Counted from the stretch's first letter, positions 42,617 to 51,446 are shown. The stretch: DNA of 64,000 nucleotides from Aldehydirespirator sp963667505 (GCA_963667505.2 OY763490.2:2728001-2792000); one strand, 5' to 3'. The notes: generated by a model from the sequence alone, not told the origin. Numbers and translations: made by a program.

Positions 42617-43573
42617 TCAAGGGGCGGAGTGGATGTTGGGGGCGCCTATCGACTGGAGCATGGCCCGGGCCTGGTCGCGATAGCGGTCGCGGATGTCGCG
42701 GGTGGGGGGGCGGCTGCGGCTCGACGGCAGGCCGACCAACTCCATGCACAGCTTGTCTAGGTGGCCGTCGCCGCTGGTGTAGGCCTCCATCTCAGTCCAC
42801 AGCCGCATGAACGGCAGCACCACCTCCACCAGCTCGTGCTGGGCCTCGACGTAGCGGCCCTCGTTGAGCAGGCCCCACATCCGCACCCCCCATTGGGGCC
42901 AGAAGTTGCAGATGTGGACCTCGATGCCCCGGGCGCCGAGCATGTGGCTGGTGGGGAACCGCAGCTGGTTGTCGATGATGGTGAACCGGTCGGAGTAGTC
43001 CGACACCACCCCTTCGAACTCCATGAACCCGTTGTCGGGCATCGACCACTTGAGGCCCACCACCGTGCCCAGGTCGGCCAGGCGGTCGATGAGGGCGTTG
43101 GAGATGTCCAGGCTGGTCCAGTGGGTGTTGTACACCACCATGCCCACATCGGAGGCGGCCGCGGCCGCGGCCACGTGCTCCATGAAGTCGTCGTCGGTGT
43201 GGGCGAAGTAGAACGGCGGCGACACCTGCATGAACTCTGCGCCGATCTCGGCCGCGGCCCGGGCCAGGCGCACCAGCTCGTTGGTGCTGGTGGTCTGGCC
43301 GCCCATCACCACCGGCACCCGCCCGGCGGCCTCCTCCACCACCGCGGCGGTCACCGCCACCCGCTCGTCGAAGGTCATGGTGGAGAAGTCCCCGGCCGCG
43401 CCGCAGGCCAGCAGCACGCCGTTGCCGGTGATGATCCCGCCGTCGATCAGGAAGCTCACATGCTTGCGCATGGCGTCGAGGTCGACCGACAGCTCGTCGT
43501 CGTCGCGGAACATGGTGGGCACGGTCACGTAGCAGCCCTGGAGCCGGTCACGGAGTTCGGCGGTGTCGGTCAT
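42617..43573 (-). CDS. DHDPS/N-acetylneuraminate-lyase family aldolase or dehydratase
   Basis: 318-aa TIM-barrel class I aldolase-type protein. Schiff-base Lys in VVGLKWSMPDN, catalytic Tyr in GMVVYNTHW, and VLLACGAAGDFSTMTFDERVAV in place of the GTTGE loop of DapA. The last feature suggests a non-DapA substrate (keto-sugar acid or pyruvate adduct). ATG 43573 overlaps the stop of the ABC ATPase gene (ATGA), so it is the last gene of the Dpp-type transporter operon. Confidence 0.83.
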   Translation of the reverse strand: MTDTAELRDRLQGCYVTVPTMFRDDDELSVDLDAMRKHVSFLIDGGIITGNGVLLACGAAGDFSTMTFDERVAVTAAVVEEAAGRVPVVMGGQTTSTNELVRLARAAAEIGAEFMQVSPPFYFAHTDDDFMEHVAAAAAASDVGMVVYNTHWTSLDISNALIDRLADLGTVVGLKWSMPDNGFMEFEGVVSDYSDRFTIIDNQLRFPTSHMLGARGIEVHICNFWPQWGVRMWGLLNEGRYVEAQHELVEVVLPFMRLWTEMEAYTSGDGHLDKLCMELVGLPSSRSRPPTRDIRDRYRDQARAMLQSIGAPNIHSAP

Positions 43574-44622
43574 GTCGTCTCCTCAGGCGGCGTGCGACCA
43601 GCCACGACCAGAGGGGCTTGGAGCGATGCTCGCTGGTCGGCGCTTAGGTGGCAGAGGACGTCGTGGGTCGGGCTGTCGTGGAGGCGGGGCGGGTCGTCGG
43701 TCTCGCACACGCCGGCGATGCGGTGCTGGCAGCGGGGCTCGAAGGCGCAGCCGGCGTCGGGGGCGGTGCCCACCGTCGAGGCGTCCTCGGCCAGCGCGGA
43801 GGTCTGGTGCTCGCCCTTGCCGGGGATCGAGTCGAGCAGCAGGGCGGTGTAGGGGTGGTGGGGCGGGGTGAAGATCTCCTCGACGGTGCCCTGCTCCACG
43901 ATGCGGCCGTGGTACAGCACCACCACCCGGTCGGCCAGCCACCGCACTACCGCCAGGTCGTGGGCGATGAACAGGTAGGCCATGTCGGTGTTGGCCTGCA
44001 GCTCCCGCAGCAGTTCGATGATGTTGTCCTGCACCGACACGTCGAGGGCCGACAGGATCTCGTCGCACAGGATCAGCTTGGGCTCCGCGGCCAGGGCCTG
44101 GGCGATGGCCACCCGCTGGGCCTCGCCCCCGCTGAGCTGGGGCGGGTAGCGGTCGATGTAGCCGGGGTCGAGGTGGACGCTGGCCAGCAGCTCGGCCATG
44201 CGATCGCGCCTGTCGGCCTTGGACAGGTCGAAGAACACGTCGAGGGTGCGGCCCAGGCTGTAGCGGACCTTGCGGCGAGGGTTCAGCGACGACGCCGGAT
44301 TCTGGAACACGTACTGGATCTCGCGCAGCAGTTCCGCCCGTCGGCGGTGCACGGGCCGGGTGATGTCGACGCCGTCGAAGCGAAAGCTGCCTCGCTGGGG
44401 CTGGATCAACCCGGCGATGGAGCGGGCCAGGGTGGTCTTACCGCTGCCGCTCTCGCCGACCAGAGCCACCGTCTCGCCGGGGTTGATGGTGAACGAGGCG
44501 TGCCGGACCGCGGGAGGTGGCTCCGAGGTGTCGGACCGAAGGGCCCGCACCAGCCGGGACACCAAGCCGCGGCGGGGCCGATAGGTGATCTGCACGTCCT
44601 CGACTTCGAGCAGCGGGGTCAC
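43570..44622 (-). CDS. oligopeptide/dipeptide-type ABC transporter ATPase (DppF-like)
   Basis: 350-aa ATPase: Walker A GESGSGKTTLARS, signature LSGGEAQRVAIAQAL, Walker B LILCDEILSALD (Ile-Leu replace the usual Pro-Thr), and the Cys-containing C-terminal oligo_HPY segment CAFEPRCQHRIAGVC. GTG 44622 overlaps the stop of a junction mini-ORF (GTGA). Confidence 0.9.
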   Translation of the reverse strand: MTPLLEVEDVQITYRPRRGLVSRLVRALRSDTSEPPPAVRHASFTINPGETVALVGESGSGKTTLARSIAGLIQPQRGSFRFDGVDITRPVHRRRAELLREIQYVFQNPASSLNPRRKVRYSLGRTLDVFFDLSKADRRDRMAELLASVHLDPGYIDRYPPQLSGGEAQRVAIAQALAAEPKLILCDEILSALDVSVQDNIIELLRELQANTDMAYLFIAHDLAVVRWLADRVVVLYHGRIVEQGTVEEIFTPPHHPYTALLLDSIPGKGEHQTSALAEDASTVGTAPDAGCAFEPRCQHRIAGVCETDDPPRLHDSPTHDVLCHLSADQRASLQAPLVVAGRTPPEETT

Positions 44623-44804
44623 GGCGACTCGGCCCCCGGCCTTGCCGCCCCGTCACCGGCCCGGCCCGATCTGTTTGAAGTTTCCTGCCTATATGGCAGG
44701 TTTCTGCACACAGAACGCGTCATGACGACGCGGGCACCGGCCCGGCCCGATCTGTTTGAAGTTTCCTGCCTATATGGCAGGTTTCTGCACACAGAACGCG
44801 TCAT
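44619..44804 (-). repeat. 71-bp duplication forming a 61-codon ORF between the two ABC ATPase genes
   Basis: The segments 44654-44724 and 44735-44805 are 71-bp direct repeats, each with the palindrome CCTGCC-TATAT-GGCAGG. On the minus strand they lie in one frame starting at ATG 44804 (ATGA with the DppD stop), encoding MTRSVCRNLPYRQETSN twice, and ending in GTGA that overlaps the DppF start. Confidence 0.85.
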
Positions 44805-45838
44805 GGGGCCTCGGCTTCTATTTCGGGGGCTCGCCAGCAGGCGACTTGGTGCGACGGCTCGACCTCGGCGAGCCGCTGCGGGTCGGTGAAGCACTGCGGC
44901 CGCGAGTGCGGGCACCGGGGGGCGAAGCCGCACCCGGCGGGCAGGTCGTCGCGGCGCAGCAGGCCCCGCAGCTTCTCGGTGCCGGCGTGCTCGGCCTCCA
45001 CCCGGGGCACGGCCGCGATCAGGCCCCTCGTGTAGGGGTGGCGGGGCCGGTTGAACAGCTCGGCGGTGGGCGCGATCTCGATGAGCTCGCCGGCGTACAT
45101 AACCGCCACCCGGTCGCAGATCTGCTCCAGCACGCCCAGGTTGTGGCTCACGTACAGGGCGCTCATGCCGCTGTCGGCCTTGATGTGGGTGAGCAGGTCG
45201 AGCAGCCGGGCCTGGGTGGTGACGTCCAGCGCGGTGGTGGGTTCGTCCAGCACGATCAGGTCGGGCCGGCAGGCGACGGCGATGGCGATCACTACCCGCT
45301 GCTGCTGGCCGCCGCTGAGTTGATGGGGGTAGCGCCGGGCGATCTTGGCCGGCTCGGGCAGCCCCACCTGACCGAAGATCTCGACGGTGCGCTCCATGGC
45401 GTCGCTTCCCGAGCTGACCCCGTGGGCTTCCAGCGTCTCGACCACCTGACGGCCGACCTTCATCGAGGGCGTGAGGGTACTGGCCGGGTTCTGGGGCACC
45501 AGCGAGATCCGGGCACCCCGGATGGGCTGCATCTGGCGGTCGGACAGGCCCAACAGGTCCCGGCCGTCGAAGGTGACCCGGCCCCCGGCCACCCGGCTGC
45601 CGGGTTTGTGGTAGCCGAACATGGCCAGCGCGGTGGTGGTCTTGCCGCAGCCGGACTCGCCGGCCAGGCCCAGCGTCTCGCCCCGCCCGATCTCGAACGA
45701 CACGCTCTTGACCACGCTCACCCACTGGTCGTCGTTGCGGTAGTCCACGGTGAGGTCGTCGACCCGTACCAGCGGCTCGCGTCCGTTGGTGGAAGGACCA
45801 CCGCTGGCAGCCTCTGGGGTCATCGTGGCCGCGGCCAT
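44801..45838 (-). CDS. oligopeptide/dipeptide-type ABC transporter ATPase (DppD-like)
   Basis: 345-aa ATPase: Walker A GESGCGKTTTALAM, signature LSGGQQQRVVIAIAVA, Walker B LIVLDEPTTALD, and C-terminal CGFAPRCPHSRPQC. It pairs with the following ATPase to drive the DppBC channel. ATG 45838 overlaps the mini-ORF stop (TGATG). Confidence 0.92.
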   Translation of the reverse strand: MAAATMTPEAASGGPSTNGREPLVRVDDLTVDYRNDDQWVSVVKSVSFEIGRGETLGLAGESGCGKTTTALAMFGYHKPGSRVAGGRVTFDGRDLLGLSDRQMQPIRGARISLVPQNPASTLTPSMKVGRQVVETLEAHGVSSGSDAMERTVEIFGQVGLPEPAKIARRYPHQLSGGQQQRVVIAIAVACRPDLIVLDEPTTALDVTTQARLLDLLTHIKADSGMSALYVSHNLGVLEQICDRVAVMYAGELIEIAPTAELFNRPRHPYTRGLIAAVPRVEAEHAGTEKLRGLLRRDDLPAGCGFAPRCPHSRPQCFTDPQRLAEVEPSHQVACWRAPEIEAEAP

Positions 45839-45876
45839 CAGTCCGAGCTCCAGCGGGTGGAAGGACTGGCGGCCAT
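45838..45876 (-). repeat. 38-bp junction duplication forming a 12-codon mini-ORF between DppC and DppD genes
   Basis: MAASPSTRWSSD: it begins like the following gene (MAAATM) and ends like the preceding gene (STRRSSD stop). TGATG overlaps link it to both. The DNA CATCAGTCCGAGCTCC-GCGGGTGGA is present twice in tandem. Confidence 0.85.
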
Positions 45877-46829
45877 CAGTCCGAGCTCCGGCGGGTGGAC
45901 ACGCCGAGTATGTCGGCGACCTCCTCGGTCACCAGGCTGAGGGCCACCACCAGCGAGGCCAGGGCCGCGGCCGGGCCCAGCACCATCCACTTGGAGGCGC
46001 TGAGGAACTTGCGGCCCTCGTTGATCATCAGCCCCCACTCCGGCGACGGCGGCGCGGCCGCGAAGCCCAGGAAGCTGAGCGCTCCGATGAAGAACACCGC
46101 GTACCCGGTGCGCAGTGAGAACTCCACCAGCACGTTGCCCAGCACGTTGGGCAGGATTTCGCGCCGGGCGATCGAGAAGGCCGACTCCCCTCTCAGCTTG
46201 GCCTTGGTGACGAAGTCCTCGGTGACCACCCCCAGGGCCGCGGCCCGCACGGTGAGGGTCACCGGCCAGGTGAAGAAGAAGGCGACGGTCAGGATGATCA
46301 CCAGATTGTTGGTCTCGATGGAGCCCAGGATCAGCAGGGTAAGGATCAGGCCCGGCAGAGCCAGCATGATGTCGACGCCGCGCATGCCGACCTCGTCCAC
46401 CCAGCCCCGCTTGTAGGCCAGCAGGATGCCGATGGTGGAGCCCGCGATGATGGCCAGGCCCGATGCCGACAGCCCCTGGATCAGCACGATCCGCTCGCCC
46501 CGGACCACTCGGCTGAATACGTCGCGCCCGAAGTTGTCGGTGCCGAAGGGGTGGTCCCACGACGGGCCGGTGAAGGTGTCGCCCACGAGCATCGTGTCGT
46601 GGGCGAACGGCGCCCACCACGGCCCGGTGATCGCGGTGAAGAAGTGCAGGGCCAGCACACCCAGAAGCACCACGAACACGGGGCGTTCCCGAGCCAGCCG
46701 CGCCAGTCGCCGGAGACGGCTCGGGCCCGCCTCCGGCTTGTCGATGACGGACGCTCCGGGGCTGGACCCGCCACCATCGGCCGCTTCACTGGTGGGGGGG
46801 TTGGCAGCGAGGGCATCCATCATCCGCAC
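45876..46829 (-). CDS. dipeptide-type ABC permease (DppC-like)
   Basis: 317-aa membrane protein with N-terminal tail and six hydrophobic segments. The DppC motifs are HPFGTDNFGRDVFSRVVRGERI near residue 95 and the EAA-like loop KAKLRGESAFSIARREILPNV. GTG 46829 or ATG 46823 is the start, both reached by overlap with the upstream mini-ORF. Confidence 0.92.
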   Translation of the reverse strand: MRMMDALAANPPTSEAADGGGSSPGASVIDKPEAGPSRLRRLARLARERPVFVVLLGVLALHFFTAITGPWWAPFAHDTMLVGDTFTGPSWDHPFGTDNFGRDVFSRVVRGERIVLIQGLSASGLAIIAGSTIGILLAYKRGWVDEVGMRGVDIMLALPGLILTLLILGSIETNNLVIILTVAFFFTWPVTLTVRAAALGVVTEDFVTKAKLRGESAFSIARREILPNVLGNVLVEFSLRTGYAVFFIGALSFLGFAAAPPSPEWGLMINEGRKFLSASKWMVLGPAAALASLVVALSLVTEEVADILGVSTRRSSD

Positions 46830-46935
46830 CTCGGGCGGGGGTTCGGACCGGCTGCCATCAGCCGGTCCTTAGGCGTGGATTGGAATCGGGCCAACATCAG
46901 CCCGTCCTCGGGCGGGGGTTCGGACCGGTCGCCAT
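46820..46935 (-). repeat. two TGATG-coupled mini-ORFs between DppB and DppC genes
   Basis: 46935-46897 encodes MATGPNPRPRTG and 46897-46820 encodes a 25-codon peptide ending GPNPRPRCG. Both endings copy the DppB C-terminus (NPRLRTG stop). TGATG overlaps connect DppB, both mini-ORFs and the DppC start. The DNA holds about three diverged copies of the stop-start junction. Confidence 0.85.
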
Positions 46936-47924
46936 CAGCCGGTCCTTAGGCGGGGGTTGAGGGCGGCTGCCACCAGGTCGGCCCCCAGGTTGCAGAGGAC
47001 GTAGACACCGGCCAGGATCATGGTCGAGGCCAGGATCACCGGCGTGTCCAGCAGCCGCAGTGCGTCGAGCAGCAGCAGCCCGATGCCCGGATAGGTGAAC
47101 ACCACCTCCACCAGCACCACCCCGCCCACCAGCCACACCACGTTGATGACCGTGGCCCGCAGGGCCGGGCCCAGGGCGTTGGGCAGGGCGTGCAGCAGCA
47201 TCACCCGGCGGCGGGGCAGGCCCTTGAGGGTGGCGAACTGCACGTAGTCGGAGTTCAGGACGGACAGCAGGCTGGCCTGCATCTGGCGCACCGCGAAGCC
47301 GGTCATGGCCGCGGTCAGCGTCACCGCGGGCAGGGTCATCATCCTGAGTTGGGTCCCGAACGACTCGGCCTGGTCGACGAGCGATAACGCGGGGAACCAT
47401 TCGAGGGCCACCGCGAAGATGACCAGCAGGAATATGGCGATCACGAAGTCGGGTACCGCGCAGCCCAGGATCACCAGCGTCGACAGGCCGGCCGCGAAGG
47501 CCCGGTCACGGTAGACCGCGGTGACGATCCCGATCGCCAGGCTGAGCGGGATGTACATGATCAGGGCGAACGCGGCCAGCTCCAGCGTGTTGGTCAGGCG
47601 GGGGACGATGATGTCGGTGACGCTCCGGTTGATCCGCCCGGCGGGCGCTCCCTCGGTCCTGGGACGGGCCTGCACCAGCGACTCGCCCCAGTCGCCCTGC
47701 ACGAAGCCGGTGATCCAGATCGTGTAGCGCTCCACCGCCGGCGCGTCGAGGTTCATCTGCTCCTGGAAGTGGGCCACCCGCTCGGGGGTCGCCTCCCGGC
47801 CGAGCATCCGGGTGGCCGCGTCGCCCGGCAACAACTCGACCGCCCAGAAGGTGATCAGCGACACTGCGAACAGGGCGACCACGGCCAGCGCAGTTCGTTG
47901 TCCGGTGACGCGGACGAAATGCAC
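46935..47924 (-). CDS. dipeptide-type ABC permease (DppB-like)
   Basis: 329-aa membrane protein with six hydrophobic segments. An N-terminal helix is followed by the periplasmic stretch MLGREATPERVAHFQEQMNLD (DppB signature), and the EAA loop FATLKGLPRRRVMLLHALPNALGPAL contacts the ATPases. First channel gene after the binding protein; 59 bases separate them. Confidence 0.92.
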   Translation of the reverse strand: MHFVRVTGQRTALAVVALFAVSLITFWAVELLPGDAATRMLGREATPERVAHFQEQMNLDAPAVERYTIWITGFVQGDWGESLVQARPRTEGAPAGRINRSVTDIIVPRLTNTLELAAFALIMYIPLSLAIGIVTAVYRDRAFAAGLSTLVILGCAVPDFVIAIFLLVIFAVALEWFPALSLVDQAESFGTQLRMMTLPAVTLTAAMTGFAVRQMQASLLSVLNSDYVQFATLKGLPRRRVMLLHALPNALGPALRATVINVVWLVGGVVLVEVVFTYPGIGLLLLDALRLLDTPVILASTMILAGVYVLCNLGADLVAAALNPRLRTG

Positions 47925-47951
47925 TAGCCGAGGCTACTCATGCGGCTCATG

Positions 47952-47966
47952 GCGGGTTCTACCCGC
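47952..47966 (-). terminator. short hairpin between binding-protein and DppB genes
   Basis: GCGGGT-TCT-ACCCGC, a perfect 6-bp stem with 3-base loop in the 59-base gap. It has no T-tract and is probably an mRNA-processing or attenuation element. Confidence 0.4.
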
Positions 47967-47983
47967 GGCAGGTGACCCGTCGT

Positions 47984-49675
47984 CTAGGGGACGTCGATGG
48001 TGTAGTACACCCCGCGGGGCTGCCAACCGGTGACTCCGGCGCGCACGGCGCTGTAGAAGCCGTACATGGTCGGCACGAAGTGGCCGCCCTCGTCGATGAT
48101 CTGCTGCTGCATCTTGTGGTAGAGCCTGGTCCGCTCGGCCTCGTCGGTGGTGGACCGGGCGGCGGCCAGGTCGGCGTCGAACTGCTCGTCGCGCCAGTGG
48201 GTCTCGTTCCACTCCGCTTCGGAGTGGTACCACAGGCCCAGGCCGTGGTCGACGGTGCGGACGTTCCAGCCGGTCATGGCGAACGGCGCGGACAGCCACT
48301 GGTCGCCCCAGTAGGTGTCGGCCGGGGTCACGTCCAGCTCCATGTTGATGCCGGCCTCGGCCAACTGCTGCTGCCAGACCGGGCACCACACCATCCAGTC
48401 CTGCATGTCGGCCAGAGCGAGCGTCAGGTCGATGCCGTCGGGGTAGCCGGCCCGGCTGAGGTGCTCCCTGGCCATGGCCAGGTTGTGCTCGCGTTCGCCG
48501 CCCAGGCCGAACCGGATCAACCCCGGCAGGGGGATGTCGTTCATGTTGTGGGCCAGTCCCCCGTACACGAGGTCGTTGTGCTGCGGGCGGTTGGTGGCGT
48601 ACTTGATGGCCAGGCGCAGGTCGTTGTTGTCGAACGGCGGGACGTCGATCTGGCAGTAGGCGACCGAGGAGCTTCCGATCGGGTTGGTGACGATCTCGAT
48701 GTCGGGGTCGGCTTCGAGATCGGCGATCGAGGCCAGAGGGACCTCCGACAGGACGTCCACCTGCCCGCCCCTGATGGCGGCCAGCCTGGCCTCCGCCTCG
48801 CCGATGGCGATGACCTCCATGAAGTCGACCTTGGGGAAGCCGGGCTGCCAGTAGTTCTCGTTCCGCTCGAAGACGGTGCTGATCTCGCCCGGTATGAACT
48901 CATCGATCCGGTATGCGCCGGTGCCGAGGCTCTGGGCGGCCAGATCGGCGTTGGTGGCACCCTCGGGCACGATGCGGGTGTGGGAGTTGGTGATGGCCTC
49001 GGGCCAGTCCACGTTGGGCTGGGTGAGCCGCATGACCACCGTGTAGTCGTCCGGCGCGGTTATCCCGTCGGGTTCGAGGCCGGGCAGGCCACCCGCTCCC
49101 GGCGATTCCACGTCGGGGTCGAGGAGCCGCTGGAAGGTGTACACCACATCGGCGGCCACGAACGGCTTGCCGTTGTGGAAGGTGACCCCCTCCCGCAGAT
49201 GGAACGTCCACTCGGTGCCGTCGTCGTTGGTCTCCCAGCGCTCGGCCAGATGCGGCGTGGGTGTGAGGTTCTCGTCCAGCCGGACGATCTGCTCGGAGAC
49301 CAGCGTCTGGAACAGGCCGTCGGTGGACGACGTCCGGTAGGCGGGATCGAGGGTGTCGGCCGACGTGGTGGCGGCGTGATAGCCGTAGCGCAGGGTCTTG
49401 AGGGGCCGGGGCGCCGCGGTAGTGGTCGTGGCGCCGGCCTCGGTGGTGGTCGTGGCCGCGATAGTGGTGGTGGTCGCGGGCGTGGTGGTGGCGGGGGCGG
49501 CCTCGGTGGTGGTGGTGGGCGCGGCGGTGGTGGCCGGCGCAGCCGTGGTGGCCGGCGCGGCGGTGTCGCCGTTGTCGCCGCAGGCGGCCAGCAGCACCGA
49601 GCCGCCGGCGATCATGTTGAACTTGCGCCTGCTGAGAGTGCGCTTGACGATGCCCTTGGAATCGCTGTCTGACAT
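47984..49675 (-). CDS. peptide/nickel-type solute-binding lipoprotein (SBP_bac_5), likely Tat-exported
   Basis: 563-aa binding protein. N-terminus has RRKF followed by a hydrophobic stretch and lipobox LAAC (Cys32), suggesting Tat export and lipidation. A Thr/Ala-rich tether reaches about residue 80. The SBP_bac_5 domain follows (LRYGYHAATTSADTLDPAYRTSST, EWTFHLREGVTFHNGKPF, WNVRTVDHGLGLWYHSEAEWN). Start ATG 49675. Delivers a ligand to the DppBCDF system; in this gene context the ligand may be a glycan- or sugar-acid-derived compound rather than a peptide. Confidence 0.92.
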   Translation of the reverse strand: MSDSDSKGIVKRTLSRRKFNMIAGGSVLLAACGDNGDTAAPATTAAPATTAAPTTTTEAAPATTTPATTTTIAATTTTEAGATTTTAAPRPLKTLRYGYHAATTSADTLDPAYRTSSTDGLFQTLVSEQIVRLDENLTPTPHLAERWETNDDGTEWTFHLREGVTFHNGKPFVAADVVYTFQRLLDPDVESPGAGGLPGLEPDGITAPDDYTVVMRLTQPNVDWPEAITNSHTRIVPEGATNADLAAQSLGTGAYRIDEFIPGEISTVFERNENYWQPGFPKVDFMEVIAIGEAEARLAAIRGGQVDVLSEVPLASIADLEADPDIEIVTNPIGSSSVAYCQIDVPPFDNNDLRLAIKYATNRPQHNDLVYGGLAHNMNDIPLPGLIRFGLGGEREHNLAMAREHLSRAGYPDGIDLTLALADMQDWMVWCPVWQQQLAEAGINMELDVTPADTYWGDQWLSAPFAMTGWNVRTVDHGLGLWYHSEAEWNETHWRDEQFDADLAAARSTTDEAERTRLYHKMQQQIIDEGGHFVPTMYGFYSAVRAGVTGWQPRGVYYTIDVP

Positions 49676-49742
49676 TGGTTCCTCCTGGGATGGGTGTTGC
49701 TCTTTGGTTGTTGGGTTGGTTGTGCTGGGTGGTTACGGGGAT

Positions 49743-50426
49743 TCAGCCATCGACGTCATCCACGTCGTCCACCTTGATGAGAATGTGAGAGCGGACGACC
49801 TCCTCGCAGGCGTGGAGGTCGCGGCCCCGCAGCACGTCGAGGAACTCGACGTGGCGGAGCACCCACGACTTGAAGGCCAAGTCGTCGAGGGGGTAGAGGT
49901 CGAACTCGAAGGACCAGATGAGGTTGGACAGGCCGGCCATCGACCAGGTGCGGAGCAGTGCCTGGTTCCGGGCCGACTCGACCAGCAGCGTGTGCCAGGC
50001 GATGTCGAACTCGATGCCGGCGACCGCGTCGAGGCCGTCGGAGGCCCGCCAGGCGTCCTGCAGCATGGCCTCGTAACGGCCGCACAGCTCGTCCCATTCC
50101 TGGATCGAGAGGCGCTCGAGGGCCTGGCGCACGGCGACGACTTCGAGAGCCGCCCTGACGTGCAGCCCGTCCTCGGCCTCGGCCCGGTTCATGCTGGCCA
50201 CGTAGGTGCCGTGCTTGGACCGGATCTCGATGAGGCCCTGCTGCTCGAGCAGCTTGAAGGCCTCCCGGACGGGGGTGCGGCTCACTCCGAGCTGCTCGGC
50301 CAACTCGGCCTCGGGGATCTTGTCGCCGGGCCGGAAGCGGCCTTCCACGATGGCATTGCGGATCGCGTCGATGATCTGCTCGCTCAGATTCTTGCGCGCC
50401 AGCGGCGCTAGTCGGGAAGGACCCAC
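49743..50426 (-). CDS. GntR-family regulator with FCD effector domain
   Basis: 227-aa repressor-type protein. Winged helix at residues about 12-80 (LSEQIIDAIRNAIVEGRFRPGDKIPEAELAEQLGVSRTPVREAFKLLEQQGLIEIRSKHGTYV has the GntR pattern), then an all-helical FCD domain to about 215 with the metal-binding His residues (IAWHTLLVES, RHVEFLD). GTG 50426 is chosen because a G-rich ribosome-binding site lies 9 bases upstream and the operator 50454-50472 is then in the leader; ATG 50471 would lie inside the operator. Likely controls the operon behind the identical palindrome at 33869. Confidence 0.88.
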   Translation of the reverse strand: MGPSRLAPLARKNLSEQIIDAIRNAIVEGRFRPGDKIPEAELAEQLGVSRTPVREAFKLLEQQGLIEIRSKHGTYVASMNRAEAEDGLHVRAALEVVAVRQALERLSIQEWDELCGRYEAMLQDAWRASDGLDAVAGIEFDIAWHTLLVESARNQALLRTWSMAGLSNLIWSFEFDLYPLDDLAFKSWVLRHVEFLDVLRGRDLHACEEVVRSHILIKVDDVDDVDG

Positions 50427-50453
50427 CCGGTGTTGACCCCCCTGCCTCGGTTC

Positions 50454-50472
50454 GATGCATGATATATACATC
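50454..50472. promoter_or_regulatory. GntR-type operator GATGCAT-N5-ATACATC
   Basis: Arms match in 6 of 7 positions, spacer GATAT; same size and layout as 33869-33887. It lies between the divergent GntR and PhyH genes, so it can regulate both. Confidence 0.7.
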
Positions 50473-50531
50473 GTCGAAGGGGTGTCCAAGCCGGGTGACC
50501 TCAGCCGGGTGTCGACCTACGGGGGTGGCGC

Positions 50532-51446
50532 ATGGCGCCGATGAACGACCAGAAGATCGTCGACCGCTACCAGCGCGACGGCTACGTGGTGGTTGAGGAC
50601 GTCGTCGACGACGCCGACCTCGACCCGATGCGGGACTTCATTGCCGCCGCAGTCGATCGGTACGCGTCCTCGCAGTTCGCCCGTGGCGATCTGGCCTCGC
50701 TGTACGCCGACGAGCCGTTCGAGCGCCGGTACGCGGCCATCTGCGAGGAGCAGGGCATCTCGCCCCGGGACTGGGGTTTCGGGCTGTTCGGGCCCGAGTT
50801 CTACGGCCTGTACACGCATCCTGGGATCCTCCGGATCGTGGGCCTGCTGCTTGGGGACGAGGTGTCGGTGATCGCGAGCCCCTCGCTGCGCCAGAAGCTT
50901 CCCGGCAGCGCAGTCACGTCGTTCCCCTGGCACCAGGACAGCCACTACTTCGACCAGACTGAGGTAGGAAAGATGGAGAAGCACACCGAGGACCTGCACA
51001 TGGTCTCTGTGTGGGTGCCGCTGGTGCGGGCCACGGTCGAGAACGGCTGCTGCTGGGTGATCCCGGGCAGTCACCGCTGGGGCCTGCTGGACGCGATGCG
51101 GGGCGAGGACCGCAACGTCCGGATGAGCGAGGACGTGGAGGCCCGGGGCACGCCGGTGCCGGTGCCGGTGCCGGTAGGGGGCGCCTTCTTCTTCACCAAC
51201 CTCACCGTCCACGCCAGCAAGCAGAACACCACCCGATCGTGTCGGTGGAGCATCGACTTCCGTTACATGCCGACCCCGGCCTCGGCCGCGCCTGGCAGCA
51301 AGGTGCGCTCGCAGGCCGAGTTCGTCGAGAACGGCTGCTTGCAGGCCGGCGACGTCCCGTTCGCGGTGCTGCCGGAGGAGGCCCGGCCGACCTGGGCGCA
51401 GTGGGAGGCCAGCGTCAGCGAGCACCGAGCCCGCATGGTGGCGTGA
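50532..51446 (+). CDS. phytanoyl-CoA dioxygenase (PhyH)-family oxygenase
   Basis: 304-aa Fe(II)/2-oxoglutarate-dependent oxygenase. Iron ligands in FPWHQDSHYFD (HxD) and FFTNLTVHASKQNTT (H), and the family segment VENGCCWVIPGSHRWG. Divergent from the GntR gene across the operator, so probably induced by the same effector. Likely hydroxylates or demethylates the transported compound; the substrate is not predictable from sequence. Confidence 0.86.
   Translation: MAPMNDQKIVDRYQRDGYVVVEDVVDDADLDPMRDFIAAAVDRYASSQFARGDLASLYADEPFERRYAAICEEQGISPRDWGFGLFGPEFYGLYTHPGILRIVGLLLGDEVSVIASPSLRQKLPGSAVTSFPWHQDSHYFDQTEVGKMEKHTEDLHMVSVWVPLVRATVENGCCWVIPGSHRWGLLDAMRGEDRNVRMSEDVEARGTPVPVPVPVGGAFFFTNLTVHASKQNTTRSCRWSIDFRYMPTPASAAPGSKVRSQAEFVENGCLQAGDVPFAVLPEEARPTWAQWEASVSEHRARMVA

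Noticed and set aside
44654..44805. 71-bp repeats as insertion-sequence ends
   Set aside because: Direct, not inverted, with 10 bases between them, no transposase, and part of a coupled ORF.
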